From contig CAJKAR010000004.1 of NCBI GenBank assembly GCA_905197955.1, positions 62,001-126,000 of the forward strand: a stretch of 64,000 nt of DNA. The letters run 5' to 3'. The DNA is from an uncultured Lentisphaeria bacterium. GTDB taxonomy: Bacteria > Verrucomicrobiota > Lentisphaeria > Victivallales > UBA1829. Position numbers and translations under genes: made by a program. Position 1 is the stretch's first letter. Every line of letters begins with the position of its first letter. The notes under the pieces were generated by a model. That model was not told the origin of the DNA. It worked only from the letters and a program-made list of their open reading frames with translations, and ran no database searches. Positions 43,391-51,679 of this stretch are shown here, in pieces.

Positions 43391-44905
43391 TCAGTGGGTT
43401 GCAAAATAGGTTACGAGATTTGCGCCAAGCCGAAGAGCCGTTTCGGTCTCGTAGCCGACGCTTCCCGGACGGGATACCGACATCCATCCTCCGGCAAGAT
43501 CCACAGGACTGTAAATCAGTTTATACCGATCGCCATCGCGCACTCCGTACAGCAGCGGACGGGACGACGCCGGATATTTCTGCGCCGCCGCTTCCAGAAA
43601 ACCGTTCCGGGTGAAACGGAACGGCCCTTTTGTATAGATCGGATGATTTTCCGGAATCTTTTCCAGTTTCTTTCCCGGATAGAGGGCCGAGGCAAATTTC
43701 TGCGCCGCCGCATCGAACTCATTCATTCCAAGAGAGTTGTTGACAAGCAGAAAACCGCCTCCGTTGAGATATCCACGCAGTTTTGCCATGGCATCGGCGG
43801 AAAGCTCGAAATTGCCGATTCCGCTCAAATACAGAAACGGATAATCGGCAAGCACGGCGGTCGCCGGATCCACATAGACCGGTTTGTTTCCGGCATCCAT
43901 GTTCAGATTCTTCGAGAGATACCGCATGAAGCGAGTTTCCGCGCCGGGATCGGAGTTCCAGAGACCATCGGTTTTGACCTGGGCAAAGACGATCCGGTCG
44001 GCGGAACGGACCTCGGCACCTTCGCCGTAGGCTTCGCCTGCCGCGTAAGCCTGTCCGTTCTCATACCAGCCGATGATGTAGGCGATCAGGTTTACGCCAA
44101 GAGCCTGCGCACTGCGGGGCGTGTAATATTTGGAGTTCCGGATCTGTTCCGGCTGAATGTTGTCCCATCCTCCGCCGAGTCCGTAGGGAGAGAGGATCAC
44201 CGCAAGACGCGATCCGATGTATGCTCCGTCGAATTCCGGAGAAATCGTACGGTTCCCGTTGACCTGTTCCCCGGTTGTTTTGCGGACCATCCGGAAAAGG
44301 GCGTGATCGGGATCGACTTTCCGAACAGGAGATTCCGGAAGAATGCGTCTTGTCTCCTCCAGCGCGCCGCGGTAAAAATAAGGAGAGCCGACAACGGAAT
44401 CAAAAATAATGGTTCCTCCGTCGAGAAGATATTTGCGCAGTTTGATCCGTTCCGCATCGGTGAAACGGATGGTGCGTCCGCCGGAAAAATGAAGGATCGG
44501 AAGTTCGGCGGGATCACCGCTGAACGAGGCAAGATCAACCGTCTGCGTTTTATATTCAAGACGCATGGATTCCTTGACTCGTCGCAGAAGCTGCTGACAG
44601 TCGGCGGGCACCATGTTCCAGTCGAAGAGGCGCTGGGTCATGCCGTCGGGACCAGTATAGTCGAGGTAACTGCCCCAGACGACTTTCCCGATCAGCGCAG
44701 AAGGCGATGGCGGACGTTTCTTTTCCGAACGGCGCAGAGGAGTCACCGGCAGAGGCAGCGGCGGAAACGCTTCTCCTCCCTGACGGCGCTGAGCACGGGC
44801 CTCCCGGGGACGGCCGATCGGACGCAGATAATCGTTTTCATCCGCAGGAGCGGACGAAAGGCACAGAACGGCAATGCAGAAAACAGGAAATACTTTTTTC
44901 ATCAT
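43391..44905 (-). CDS. Exported DUF4159 protein
   Basis: 504 residues with a signal peptide (MMKKVFPVFCIAVLCLSSAP). Two DUF4159-type halves, each like a class I amidotransferase fold, are visible: residues about 85-270 (LPILHFSGGRTIRFTDAERI, then LRKYLLDGGTIIFDSV) and 300-500 (YPFLYLSGIGNFELSADAMA, LRGYLNGGGFLLVNNS). DUF4159 proteins accompany MoxR/DUF58/BatA genes in Planctomycetes and Verrucomicrobia. No catalytic triad is obvious. The MoxR gene follows by 22 bases, and the upstream TPR gene ends 17 bases before its start. Confidence 0.8.
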   Translation of the reverse strand: MMKKVFPVFCIAVLCLSSAPADENDYLRPIGRPREARAQRRQGGEAFPPLPLPVTPLRRSEKKRPPSPSALIGKVVWGSYLDYTGPDGMTQRLFDWNMVPADCQQLLRRVKESMRLEYKTQTVDLASFSGDPAELPILHFSGGRTIRFTDAERIKLRKYLLDGGTIIFDSVVGSPYFYRGALEETRRILPESPVRKVDPDHALFRMVRKTTGEQVNGNRTISPEFDGAYIGSRLAVILSPYGLGGGWDNIQPEQIRNSKYYTPRSAQALGVNLIAYIIGWYENGQAYAAGEAYGEGAEVRSADRIVFAQVKTDGLWNSDPGAETRFMRYLSKNLNMDAGNKPVYVDPATAVLADYPFLYLSGIGNFELSADAMAKLRGYLNGGGFLLVNNSLGMNEFDAAAQKFASALYPGKKLEKIPENHPIYTKGPFRFTRNGFLEAAAQKYPASSRPLLYGVRDGDRYKLIYSPVDLAGGWMSVSRPGSVGYETETALRLGANLVTYFATH

Positions 44906-44922
44906 TGATCCTGTCCTCCTTT

Positions 44923-46788
44923 CTATTTCAGTTCGGATATCAGTGTTTCAGCGGCAATCGCCTCCGTCGATTTCGGATACGATTTCCGGATCTCATTCAG
45001 CAGACGGAGTGCAGCTTCCGTCTTTCCCGTGCGCAGAAAATGACGGGCCAGAGAAAGAGAGGCTCCCGCAGCGGTCTGGGAGGATGGCTGCATTTTCAGA
45101 ACCGCTTCCGCATAATAGGCGGCAAGGCGCGGACGGCCCTGCTTGGCAAGAAACTGGGACTTCAAGTACATGAATTCGGGATTCAGGCGAATTTCCGGAC
45201 GGGCTTTTTCCACGCGGGAAAGATAATCGGTGGCATCGCGGAAGCGTTTGGTGATCAGAGCGTTGCGAAGACTGACAAGATTGCCGTCCGCCTCCAGCTT
45301 CTCCCGTTCGGACATCTTCCGGGTGGCCGATTCCATTTTCCGGTAGAGTTCCATCGCCGCATCGAATCCTCTGGAAAAAAGCGCCATATCCGCCTCCAGG
45401 ATCCGGTAGTCGCGGAGAAAATCAGGAATCAGCTTTTCCGGATTGATCTTCCGGAATTCCACCTCCGCTTCGCCGCGGCGATCCATGCAGTAAAAGAGAA
45501 GTTTCGAAAGTTCCAGGCGGGCATGATCCGTACTTTGATTCAGCATCCGGTTCAGTTCCTTCTCGATTTTCTCATACCGTTCCGCCGCCAGATCGTCATC
45601 CATCATCATGGTGCGGTAGAATTTGAATACGGCATCTTTCGGCATCCGGGAGCCGAAGTAAAGAATGCGATCGTAAAAACGGGAGGAAAGTTCCTTCATT
45701 TTGAACACGGGAATGGCATCGGCAAGGAAGCGGTAGCCGGTGTTGTCCAGAGGCTTGACTTCATCCTGCTTCATGGCTCCGAACAACATTTCCCGTCCTT
45801 TCTTCTCGGAAACAAACGGAGCGGAATAGTGGTAGCCGAGATAGACCGTATAACCGTTTTTATGGAAGGTTCCGGGAGAAAAACAGTAAAGGACTTCGCC
45901 GTTGCTGAAGGTGAGTTCCTGCATCTGACGGCCGTCGAGATCGATGGTGCCGGTGCGCTTCCAGGAGAAATCTTCGGCATCGGAACCATCCTCATTTTTC
46001 AGGGGACCCTGCGTCACGGGGAGAAGCGGAAGAAACAGGCTTTCCGGCAGGATGGTCATTTTTTTGTCTCCCGGACGGCTGTATGCCGCTATGACGTAAT
46101 AGCTCCATTGATTGTTTGCATGATAATATTCAAAACGATGATTGCCTGCGGAAAGCTCGACCGTTCCCTTGAAACGTCCGGTCTGTGCGGGACCGATCCA
46201 GTGACGGCCGGGATACTGGGCAATCAATTTTCCATCAATCAAAAGAAAGGATGCGTCCGTCGAAGCGGTATGGAATGTATACGTTCCCGGTTTGTCGATG
46301 CGGATGATTCCCCGGTAGAGATTCAGCGAGTTGTTGGTGTTTCCCAGTTTGTTGCCGCCCAGATAGACCCGTTTTTCCCAGCCGGCACGCATCCGGAGCG
46401 AATTTCGCCAGAAGTTCTGGAACTGTTCCAGAGAGTTCACGGTATTGCCTTTGAATTCCTTGTAAAGATGAAGCAGACCGGATTTCTGCTCGGCGGCAGG
46501 CGATTTTACCGGAGTGTCGTGATATTCGAGAATCAGAGTTTCTCCGGGACGGGCGTTGCAAAAGGCATCGAGCTTTCCGCCCTCCCGGTTGATGACTGTC
46601 ATAGGACGGATCCCGCCGTTTCGGTCAAGCAGACGGAAGCCGGAGACGCGGTCCGGAATAAAAAAGGTAAATGCGGCAGAGCGTTCTTCCGTCCCCTCCC
46701 CGCCGATTTTGAGCTCTTTTGTAAAGAGCCGGGCGGCAGACAGAGAAAATGCGGTCAGCAGCAGGAATGTTGCAAACAGATATTTCAT
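44923..46788 (-). CDS. Exported PA14-like and TPR repeat protein, first gene of MoxR/vWA operon
   Basis: 621 residues with a signal peptide (MKYLFATFLLLTAFSLSAAR). Residues about 155-245 form a PA14-like domain (GIIRIDKPGTYTFHTASTDA, then FLLIDGKLIAQYPG, AGNHRFEYYHANNQW). Residues about 380-620 are helical repeats of tetratricopeptide type (AKQGRPRLAAYYAEAVLKM, GKTEAALRLLNEIRKSYPKS). This combination suggests a periplasmic carbohydrate-binding protein with a protein-interaction arm. A promoter lies directly upstream. It shares the PA14 fold with the protein at 3352-5883. Confidence 0.7.
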   Translation of the reverse strand: MKYLFATFLLLTAFSLSAARLFTKELKIGGEGTEERSAAFTFFIPDRVSGFRLLDRNGGIRPMTVINREGGKLDAFCNARPGETLILEYHDTPVKSPAAEQKSGLLHLYKEFKGNTVNSLEQFQNFWRNSLRMRAGWEKRVYLGGNKLGNTNNSLNLYRGIIRIDKPGTYTFHTASTDASFLLIDGKLIAQYPGRHWIGPAQTGRFKGTVELSAGNHRFEYYHANNQWSYYVIAAYSRPGDKKMTILPESLFLPLLPVTQGPLKNEDGSDAEDFSWKRTGTIDLDGRQMQELTFSNGEVLYCFSPGTFHKNGYTVYLGYHYSAPFVSEKKGREMLFGAMKQDEVKPLDNTGYRFLADAIPVFKMKELSSRFYDRILYFGSRMPKDAVFKFYRTMMMDDDLAAERYEKIEKELNRMLNQSTDHARLELSKLLFYCMDRRGEAEVEFRKINPEKLIPDFLRDYRILEADMALFSRGFDAAMELYRKMESATRKMSEREKLEADGNLVSLRNALITKRFRDATDYLSRVEKARPEIRLNPEFMYLKSQFLAKQGRPRLAAYYAEAVLKMQPSSQTAAGASLSLARHFLRTGKTEAALRLLNEIRKSYPKSTEAIAAETLISELK

Positions 46789-46814
46789 ATGTGTTCTCCC
46801 GAATCAGTTCGCTA

Positions 46815-46843
46815 CATATACCATACCGGATGAGAAAAAGCAA
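46815..46843 (-). promoter_or_regulatory. Putative promoter of the MoxR/vWA operon
   Basis: Minus strand: TTGCTT (46843-46838), 17 bases, TATATG (46820-46815), 27 bases before the ATG at 46788. Confidence 0.45.
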
Positions 46844-46929
46844 GTCGGGAAAAACTCCGGAACGCAAAAAAAAACTTTGGATTGCCAAATTGTAATTTTG
46901 AGTCTGAAAAGAGACGTTTGATCCGCTTT

Positions 46930-47454
46930 TCAGCCCTTGACATGGGAAGAATACAAGACCGTCCGGATGACAGAATAGGCTTCCAGTTTTTTCTGATAGC
47001 TGTAAACTGCGGCGGCAGGACTGGTGGAGGGCAGTTTTTGAATCGTCACTCCAGAGTGAAACACTCGTTCATTGTACCGTTTCAAAAACTGGAACGACGC
47101 CGTTCCGTTGCAGAAAATATGGGTGATGCCGGGATTTTCCCGGAGAAGTCCGGCGATATCGTTTGGAATCGGATCGGTAATTCTGGTATCAAGACTTCCC
47201 TCTCTGCGGCAGGCCGCCAGGGAGTCCCATAACGCGATGCGGTTCCGTCCGAGCGCCGCCAGACGTTCCGGATACGGCAGATCCGGCGAAAAGCAGAAGA
47301 GTTCCCCCATGATCCGCCAGAAAGCATTGTGCCGGTATGCGTAATACTCCTGCCTGCGCAGCGATTCTTCGCCCGGCATCGATCCGAGAATCAGAACAAC
47401 GGCTCCGGGAAAGATGCTGGGCGGGAAAGAGTGTTTCAGAAGCATATCACTCAT
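46930..47454 (-). CDS. DNA-deoxyinosine glycosylase-like, uracil-DNA glycosylase superfamily
   Basis: 174 residues from the ATG at 47454, five bases after the upstream stop. The sequence ILGSMPGEESLRRQEYYAY, RHNAFWRIMGELF, NRIALWDSLAACRREGSLD and LPSTSPAAA matches the hypoxanthine-DNA glycosylase group (UDG family 6), which removes deaminated adenine in base-excision repair. The usual polar residue for water activation cannot be identified with certainty. It is the second gene after a TIM-barrel epimerase; the pairing seems accidental. Confidence 0.82.
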   Translation of the reverse strand: MSDMLLKHSFPPSIFPGAVVLILGSMPGEESLRRQEYYAYRHNAFWRIMGELFCFSPDLPYPERLAALGRNRIALWDSLAACRREGSLDTRITDPIPNDIAGLLRENPGITHIFCNGTASFQFLKRYNERVFHSGVTIQKLPSTSPAAAVYSYQKKLEAYSVIRTVLYSSHVKG

Positions 47455-47459
47455 CTTGT

Positions 47460-48314
47460 TCAGGCGAAAAGCTCCTTGAGCATACGTATGCCGATGGAGG
47501 TGCCTTCCCGGCACTCTTCCATGCCTTCGAACTCCACGGAAACATAGGAGTCGTAGCCGGAATTCCGGATCACTTCGACAATCGCAGGAATATCGATATC
47601 GCCGTATCCGACGATCGAACCGCGCAGGAGATTTCCATGCTTCGTTTCAAAGAAACCGTTCCGGACCGCAAGATTCTTCCGCACATAAAAATCCTTGAAA
47701 TGGATCATGGACGCAAGAGAGATATTATTTTTTACGGCGGAAACGGGATCCTCATCCACGCAGAGGAAGTTGCCGACGTCAAGAGTCGTGCGGAAGTTCT
47801 CTCTGCCGACCGCATAAATGAGTCTCTGCACCCGCTCGCTTCCCTGTACATGATATCCGTGATTTTCCACACTGGTTGTAATGCCGAACGGTTTTGCATA
47901 ATCGGCAATCTCGGCACAGGCTTCGGCGAGTTTCGGCAGATCGGCATCAAAATTCCGGCAGGTTGCCTCGGCTGGCGGTCTCCAGCCCGCATCATGACGC
48001 ATCCGGGTGACACCCAGACGGGCAGCAACATCCACTTCCCGTTTCACCCGTTCAATTTCTTTCCGGAAGGCTTCCTCATCCGGCTGAATAAAGTTTGCTC
48101 CGATGGTATAACTGGAAAGATCCACACCGCAGTCCGACGCAGTTTTCCGGATCTCCGCACAGAGAGCCGCGTTCTCCGCAAGACACTCTTTTCCCGGTGC
48201 AATTTCAATGTGTTCCGCACCATTTTCCGCGCCCCATCGGATAATGTCGCACAAGGTGAACTCCCCTTTGGAGACAAGACGGCTGAGGCTGTAGGTTGTC
48301 AATCCGATTTTCAT
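47460..48314 (-). CDS. Xylose-isomerase-like TIM-barrel sugar phosphate isomerase/epimerase
   Basis: 284 residues from the ATG at 48314 (a TTG two codons earlier is also in frame). The AP-endonuclease-2/xylose-isomerase barrel is shown by KIGLTTYSLSRLV, EHIEIAPGKE, GVTRMRHDAGW, ITTSVENHGYHVQGSERV, LDVGNFLCVDEDPV, SMIHFKDFYVRK and YVSVEFEGMEE, with the metal-binding Glu, Asp-x-x-His-like, Asp and Glu residues at strand ends. Substrate is unknown; relatives act on inosose, tagatose or hydroxypyruvate. Confidence 0.85.
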   Translation of the reverse strand: MKIGLTTYSLSRLVSKGEFTLCDIIRWGAENGAEHIEIAPGKECLAENAALCAEIRKTASDCGVDLSSYTIGANFIQPDEEAFRKEIERVKREVDVAARLGVTRMRHDAGWRPPAEATCRNFDADLPKLAEACAEIADYAKPFGITTSVENHGYHVQGSERVQRLIYAVGRENFRTTLDVGNFLCVDEDPVSAVKNNISLASMIHFKDFYVRKNLAVRNGFFETKHGNLLRGSIVGYGDIDIPAIVEVIRNSGYDSYVSVEFEGMEECREGTSIGIRMLKELFA

Positions 48315-48355
48315 AATCAATACACCCTTTTTCTGTTGTTTGCGGTTCTCAGCCC

Positions 48356-48384
48356 AATATATCCGGATGGAGATCTTTTTTCAA
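48356..48384 (-). promoter_or_regulatory. Putative promoter of the epimerase-glycosylase operon
   Basis: Minus strand: TTGAAA (48384-48379), 17 bases, TATATT (48361-48356), about 42 bases before the ATG. This is the closest match to the promoter form seen throughout the window. Confidence 0.55.
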
Positions 48385-48437
48385 ATCGGCAAACTCATTT
48401 TTCTCTGCGAAACAAGCGGAAAAACGAATTCCCAGGC

Positions 48438-49385
48438 TCAGTTTTTTCCGTCTGTGGAGTTCTCCGGAAAAAGCGCGGGATAAAGTTTCCCCGCCATCAG
48501 ACGGAACGCCTCCGGGAATTTCCGGTTCGCCTTGTATTGAAAATACTCGGAGGGGAGCAGAAGAAGACGGCCGGATTTCACGGCTTTCAAATTCCGCAGG
48601 GCCGGATTCGTCTGAAAGATGCGCAACGCCTGTTCCATAGCCTTGCGATTGGTTGTTGCGGGAACAATGAAAAGAAAATCGGGATCTTCCAGCATCAGCC
48701 GTTCCAGACTGAATTTAACCCGCTGGGCAACGACTTTCTGTCCGCTCGTATTCAGAATATTTTTCCCGCCGAGCCGTTCCGCGATGAAGGCGGCATTCGC
48801 TTCCGAGGTCTCTGCGCGGAACTCCGATCCGTTGAAAAACAGACAAAGAAAGGTGGGCGCTTTCACGTTAGCCTTACGGATCTTCTGTTCGAGTGCTTCG
48901 ATTTCCCGGTTGACCCGCAACAGCGTTTCCGGAGGAGTCTTTTTTCCCAGAATTGCGCAGAAGATTCCGGCGATTTCCCGGTAGTCCCGGTAGTTGTCAT
49001 ACTTCAGGAGGAGTACGTCGATTCCGGAATTCCTCAGAAGTTTCGCCAGCGGACGGTTTCGGCCGGTCATCCCGCTGAGAATCACCAGATCCGGCTTGAG
49101 CTGGAGAATCTTCTCGGCGTTCGGATGAAAATATCCGCCGATTCCCGGAAGATGTTTTACTTCCTCCGGAACAACTTCGTCTTTTTTCATGGAGTGAATC
49201 GCCACCAGTGATCCGCCGCAGTCCAGCCAGATTTCCAGCAGAGAGGGGTAACAGATAATCGTCCGACCGGGATTCGTCCGAATCGAAACATTTTCCTGAA
49301 AGGCATCCTTCACAACGATCTTTTCCGCGGACAGGACACATCCAGTCACCGCCAGCAGAAGCAGCCAGAATACCGAACTTTTCAT
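48438..49385 (-). CDS. Periplasmic metal-chelate (iron/cobalamin-type) binding protein
   Basis: 315 residues with a signal peptide; the VTGCVL stretch could be a lipobox (Cys16). It has the two-lobed class III substrate-binding fold of BtuF/FhuD-like proteins: PGRTIICYPSLLEIWLDCGG, LPGIGGYFHPNAEKILQLKP, DLVILSGMTG and a long linker helix, then FIAERLGGKNIL and FLFIVPATT. No ABC permease or ATPase gene lies nearby. It overlaps the DUF2339 gene by four bases (ATGA), so the two are made together. Ligand unknown. Confidence 0.82.
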   Translation of the reverse strand: MKSSVFWLLLLAVTGCVLSAEKIVVKDAFQENVSIRTNPGRTIICYPSLLEIWLDCGGSLVAIHSMKKDEVVPEEVKHLPGIGGYFHPNAEKILQLKPDLVILSGMTGRNRPLAKLLRNSGIDVLLLKYDNYRDYREIAGIFCAILGKKTPPETLLRVNREIEALEQKIRKANVKAPTFLCLFFNGSEFRAETSEANAAFIAERLGGKNILNTSGQKVVAQRVKFSLERLMLEDPDFLFIVPATTNRKAMEQALRIFQTNPALRNLKAVKSGRLLLLPSEYFQYKANRKFPEAFRLMAGKLYPALFPENSTDGKN

Positions 49386-51577
49386 ACTTCGCCATCCTTC
49401 TTGTCGAAACGGTCCCGGAACCGGATGTAGAGAAGAGCTCCGGCGATCATAACCACGCTCAGCACAAGAAGTCCGATACTCTTTGCCAGCAGATGGTATC
49501 CCGCCAGATCATAGAAAAACACCTTCAGCGAACAGAGCCCGAATACGACAAGTCCGAAAATCCGGCTGATTTTCCATCTGCCCAGAATTCCGGTAAAAAG
49601 AAATCCAACAGCAAGAATTCCCCACCAGAGCGAAACTCCGCCTCGAGTGAAGTCCGGCAGAATCAGACGCAGAAGTTTATAGAGTTCCAGAGATGTGTAA
49701 AGGAAAAATGCAATTCCTCCAGCCACCCCGAATAAAGTCCGCTGTACTTGCAGTTTTTCCTTCTCCTCCGGCCACCTTTTTGCCTGAAGAACAAGCGCGA
49801 TCCATGAGACAATCAGCGACAGTGTAAAAACTCCGCCGCTCAGGAACGACTCCCGGAACGATTCCGCAGACGAAGAAAAGTTCACCACGTCCCACAAAAG
49901 AATTCGCAGGAACACAATCAGAAAACCGAAACAGGCAATTTTACGCAGGAAGTCGCTTTGAATCGCCGAGGAGAGCAGCAAAAGCATCATCGCCAGAAGC
50001 GACCATGCCGCCGGAATCCATTCTCCGGAAAGCAGAATCGGCACCACCATGCCGATGGAATAGATGCTCAGCAGCATTGCCGCGGGAATCACCTCTTTCC
50101 TGCGCGGCTCTCTCAGGTGGCAGAAAAGAATCACCCCTGCCTGAAACGCGGCGGATGCCAGCAGAAGAACCGCCTGCGGAATTTCACAGGCCGGCTTGTG
50201 AAGAACCGATCCGAATACGGCAAGTCCGCTGATCGTAAAGAGCAGATGATTCAGGATCTGTCCCGTAATTTCGATGCCCGTCACCTCTTCCGGCTGCGTC
50301 TCTCGCCACGGACGGCAGAGCGGAACCACAGCAAAGAAGGCATAGTTCAAACCGAGAATCCAAAGCAGAGTCCGACAGTTTTCTTCCGTAATCGCATGCT
50401 GGTGAATCCCAGTGGTCAGCGTCAGCACCGTCAGAAAGGCAAAAAGCAGAAAACCGAACAGATTCACCCCTCTCCATTTCCGGAAATTCGCCAGAATCAG
50501 AAGGCCGAAGGTAATGATGGACAGGTAGATGAAAAAACCGATGTAATTCCGGCTTCCGGTGGAAAGCATGATCGGAGTCAGATAACCGCCGGTGATTCCG
50601 AGAAACGCCGGGAACGGATGATCCGCCCGGATCGACGACGCCATCGCCGCAATAGTAATAACCGTCATAATGAGAAACGCCGTCAAAGAATCCGTCATCG
50701 AATAGACAATGTACCCCGCGCGGGCGGAAAGATACATCGTGACAAATCCAGCCCCCATGATCCCGACCGCCGCAATGTGATATTTCCGTTTCGCCCCGAT
50801 CATTCCCGCGATCGCCATTGCACACCCGGCAAGAAACGCACAGCCGATCCGCACTTCCGGCGAAATCAGATTGTTCTGAACCGCGAACTTCAGAAAGAAC
50901 ACGACTCCGGCAATCAGAATCACCACGGCGATCCGGATCAGCCAGGTTGTGGCAAACGCATACTCGCGGGAGATGTTTTTGTCCCGGTAGTTTTCGCCGA
51001 CACAGAACCATTCGACAATTCTGTTCCACGCTTCACTCGTCCGCGAATCAATCGTTTCTTTTCCGGCAGGAGCCCCGTTTTCCGGGAATTCCGTCTTTTT
51101 CGAGTGTTCCGTTGCCGGGGAAATGATCGTTTCGACCGGGCTTTCCGCAGAACTCTCGCCAGAAGGAGTTTCGACAGAAGAGCTCTTGACAGACGAACTT
51201 TCAACAGACAATTTTTCCAGCGTTTCCACTATCTGTTCAGCCCCGCAAGATTCTTCGTCCGGAAAGGAGAGGGAAGCGAACTCCTCTGTGGAATGGTGTA
51301 TTCCCGCCCTGCCCTTCTTTTCGGCATAAGAAGCTGATGAAACCGTCGTCCGCGCTTCCGGCTCCGCATCCGCCAGAGATTCGGAAGAGCCTGTTTTCTG
51401 TTCCATCTTTGCCTGCAGGGATCGGAGGCGTTTCAGAATCAAGGTCTGAACCCGACGGTTTTCCTCGCGTTCCTCCCGGAGCATCTGACTCAACCGCATG
51501 TAGCTCCAAATCGGAAAGATCAGGTAAAAGAGAAGAAAACCAAGCAGGATCAGCGGCAGCAGCTCAAGACCATTCAT
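49382..51577 (-). CDS. DUF2339 multi-pass membrane protein
   Basis: 731 residues from the ATG at 51577 (AAAGGG eight bases before it; the GTG at 51586 is less likely). A short N-terminal membrane helix and a coiled segment (MRLSQMLREEREENRRVQTL) are followed by a Ser/Glu-rich linker with several SSVKSSSVETPSGESS-like near-repeats (residues about 125-150). Then come about 20 membrane segments with REYAFATTWLIRIAVVILIA and FAVQNNLISPEVRIG, signatures of DUF2339. These giant membrane proteins are widespread and uncharacterised. Coexpression with a metal-chelate binding protein is unusual. Confidence 0.85.
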   Translation of the reverse strand: MNGLELLPLILLGFLLFYLIFPIWSYMRLSQMLREEREENRRVQTLILKRLRSLQAKMEQKTGSSESLADAEPEARTTVSSASYAEKKGRAGIHHSTEEFASLSFPDEESCGAEQIVETLEKLSVESSSVKSSSVETPSGESSAESPVETIISPATEHSKKTEFPENGAPAGKETIDSRTSEAWNRIVEWFCVGENYRDKNISREYAFATTWLIRIAVVILIAGVVFFLKFAVQNNLISPEVRIGCAFLAGCAMAIAGMIGAKRKYHIAAVGIMGAGFVTMYLSARAGYIVYSMTDSLTAFLIMTVITIAAMASSIRADHPFPAFLGITGGYLTPIMLSTGSRNYIGFFIYLSIITFGLLILANFRKWRGVNLFGFLLFAFLTVLTLTTGIHQHAITEENCRTLLWILGLNYAFFAVVPLCRPWRETQPEEVTGIEITGQILNHLLFTISGLAVFGSVLHKPACEIPQAVLLLASAAFQAGVILFCHLREPRRKEVIPAAMLLSIYSIGMVVPILLSGEWIPAAWSLLAMMLLLLSSAIQSDFLRKIACFGFLIVFLRILLWDVVNFSSSAESFRESFLSGGVFTLSLIVSWIALVLQAKRWPEEKEKLQVQRTLFGVAGGIAFFLYTSLELYKLLRLILPDFTRGGVSLWWGILAVGFLFTGILGRWKISRIFGLVVFGLCSLKVFFYDLAGYHLLAKSIGLLVLSVVMIAGALLYIRFRDRFDKKDGEV

Positions 51578-51679
51578 AAGAAACACCCTTTTCTGTTTGG
51601 GGGATCACCGGACAGAAACGATAAATCCCCGCGCCATATTTTGTTGTCTGCCGCCGATCTCCGGAAACAACGGCAGGTG

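Noticed and set aside
44707..46833. 708-codon plus-strand open frame opposite the PA14/TPR gene
   Set aside because: The minus-strand protein has signal peptide, PA14 and TPR features; the plus frame has none.
47337..49211. 624-codon plus-strand open frame opposite the epimerase and binding-protein genes
   Set aside because: Both minus-strand genes are clearly real by motif and operon context; the plus frame shows nothing.
51130..51210. Tandem DNA repeat in the DUF2339 linker
   Set aside because: The Ser/Glu-rich near-repeats are short and imperfect; they reflect a low-complexity protein linker rather than a DNA repeat element.
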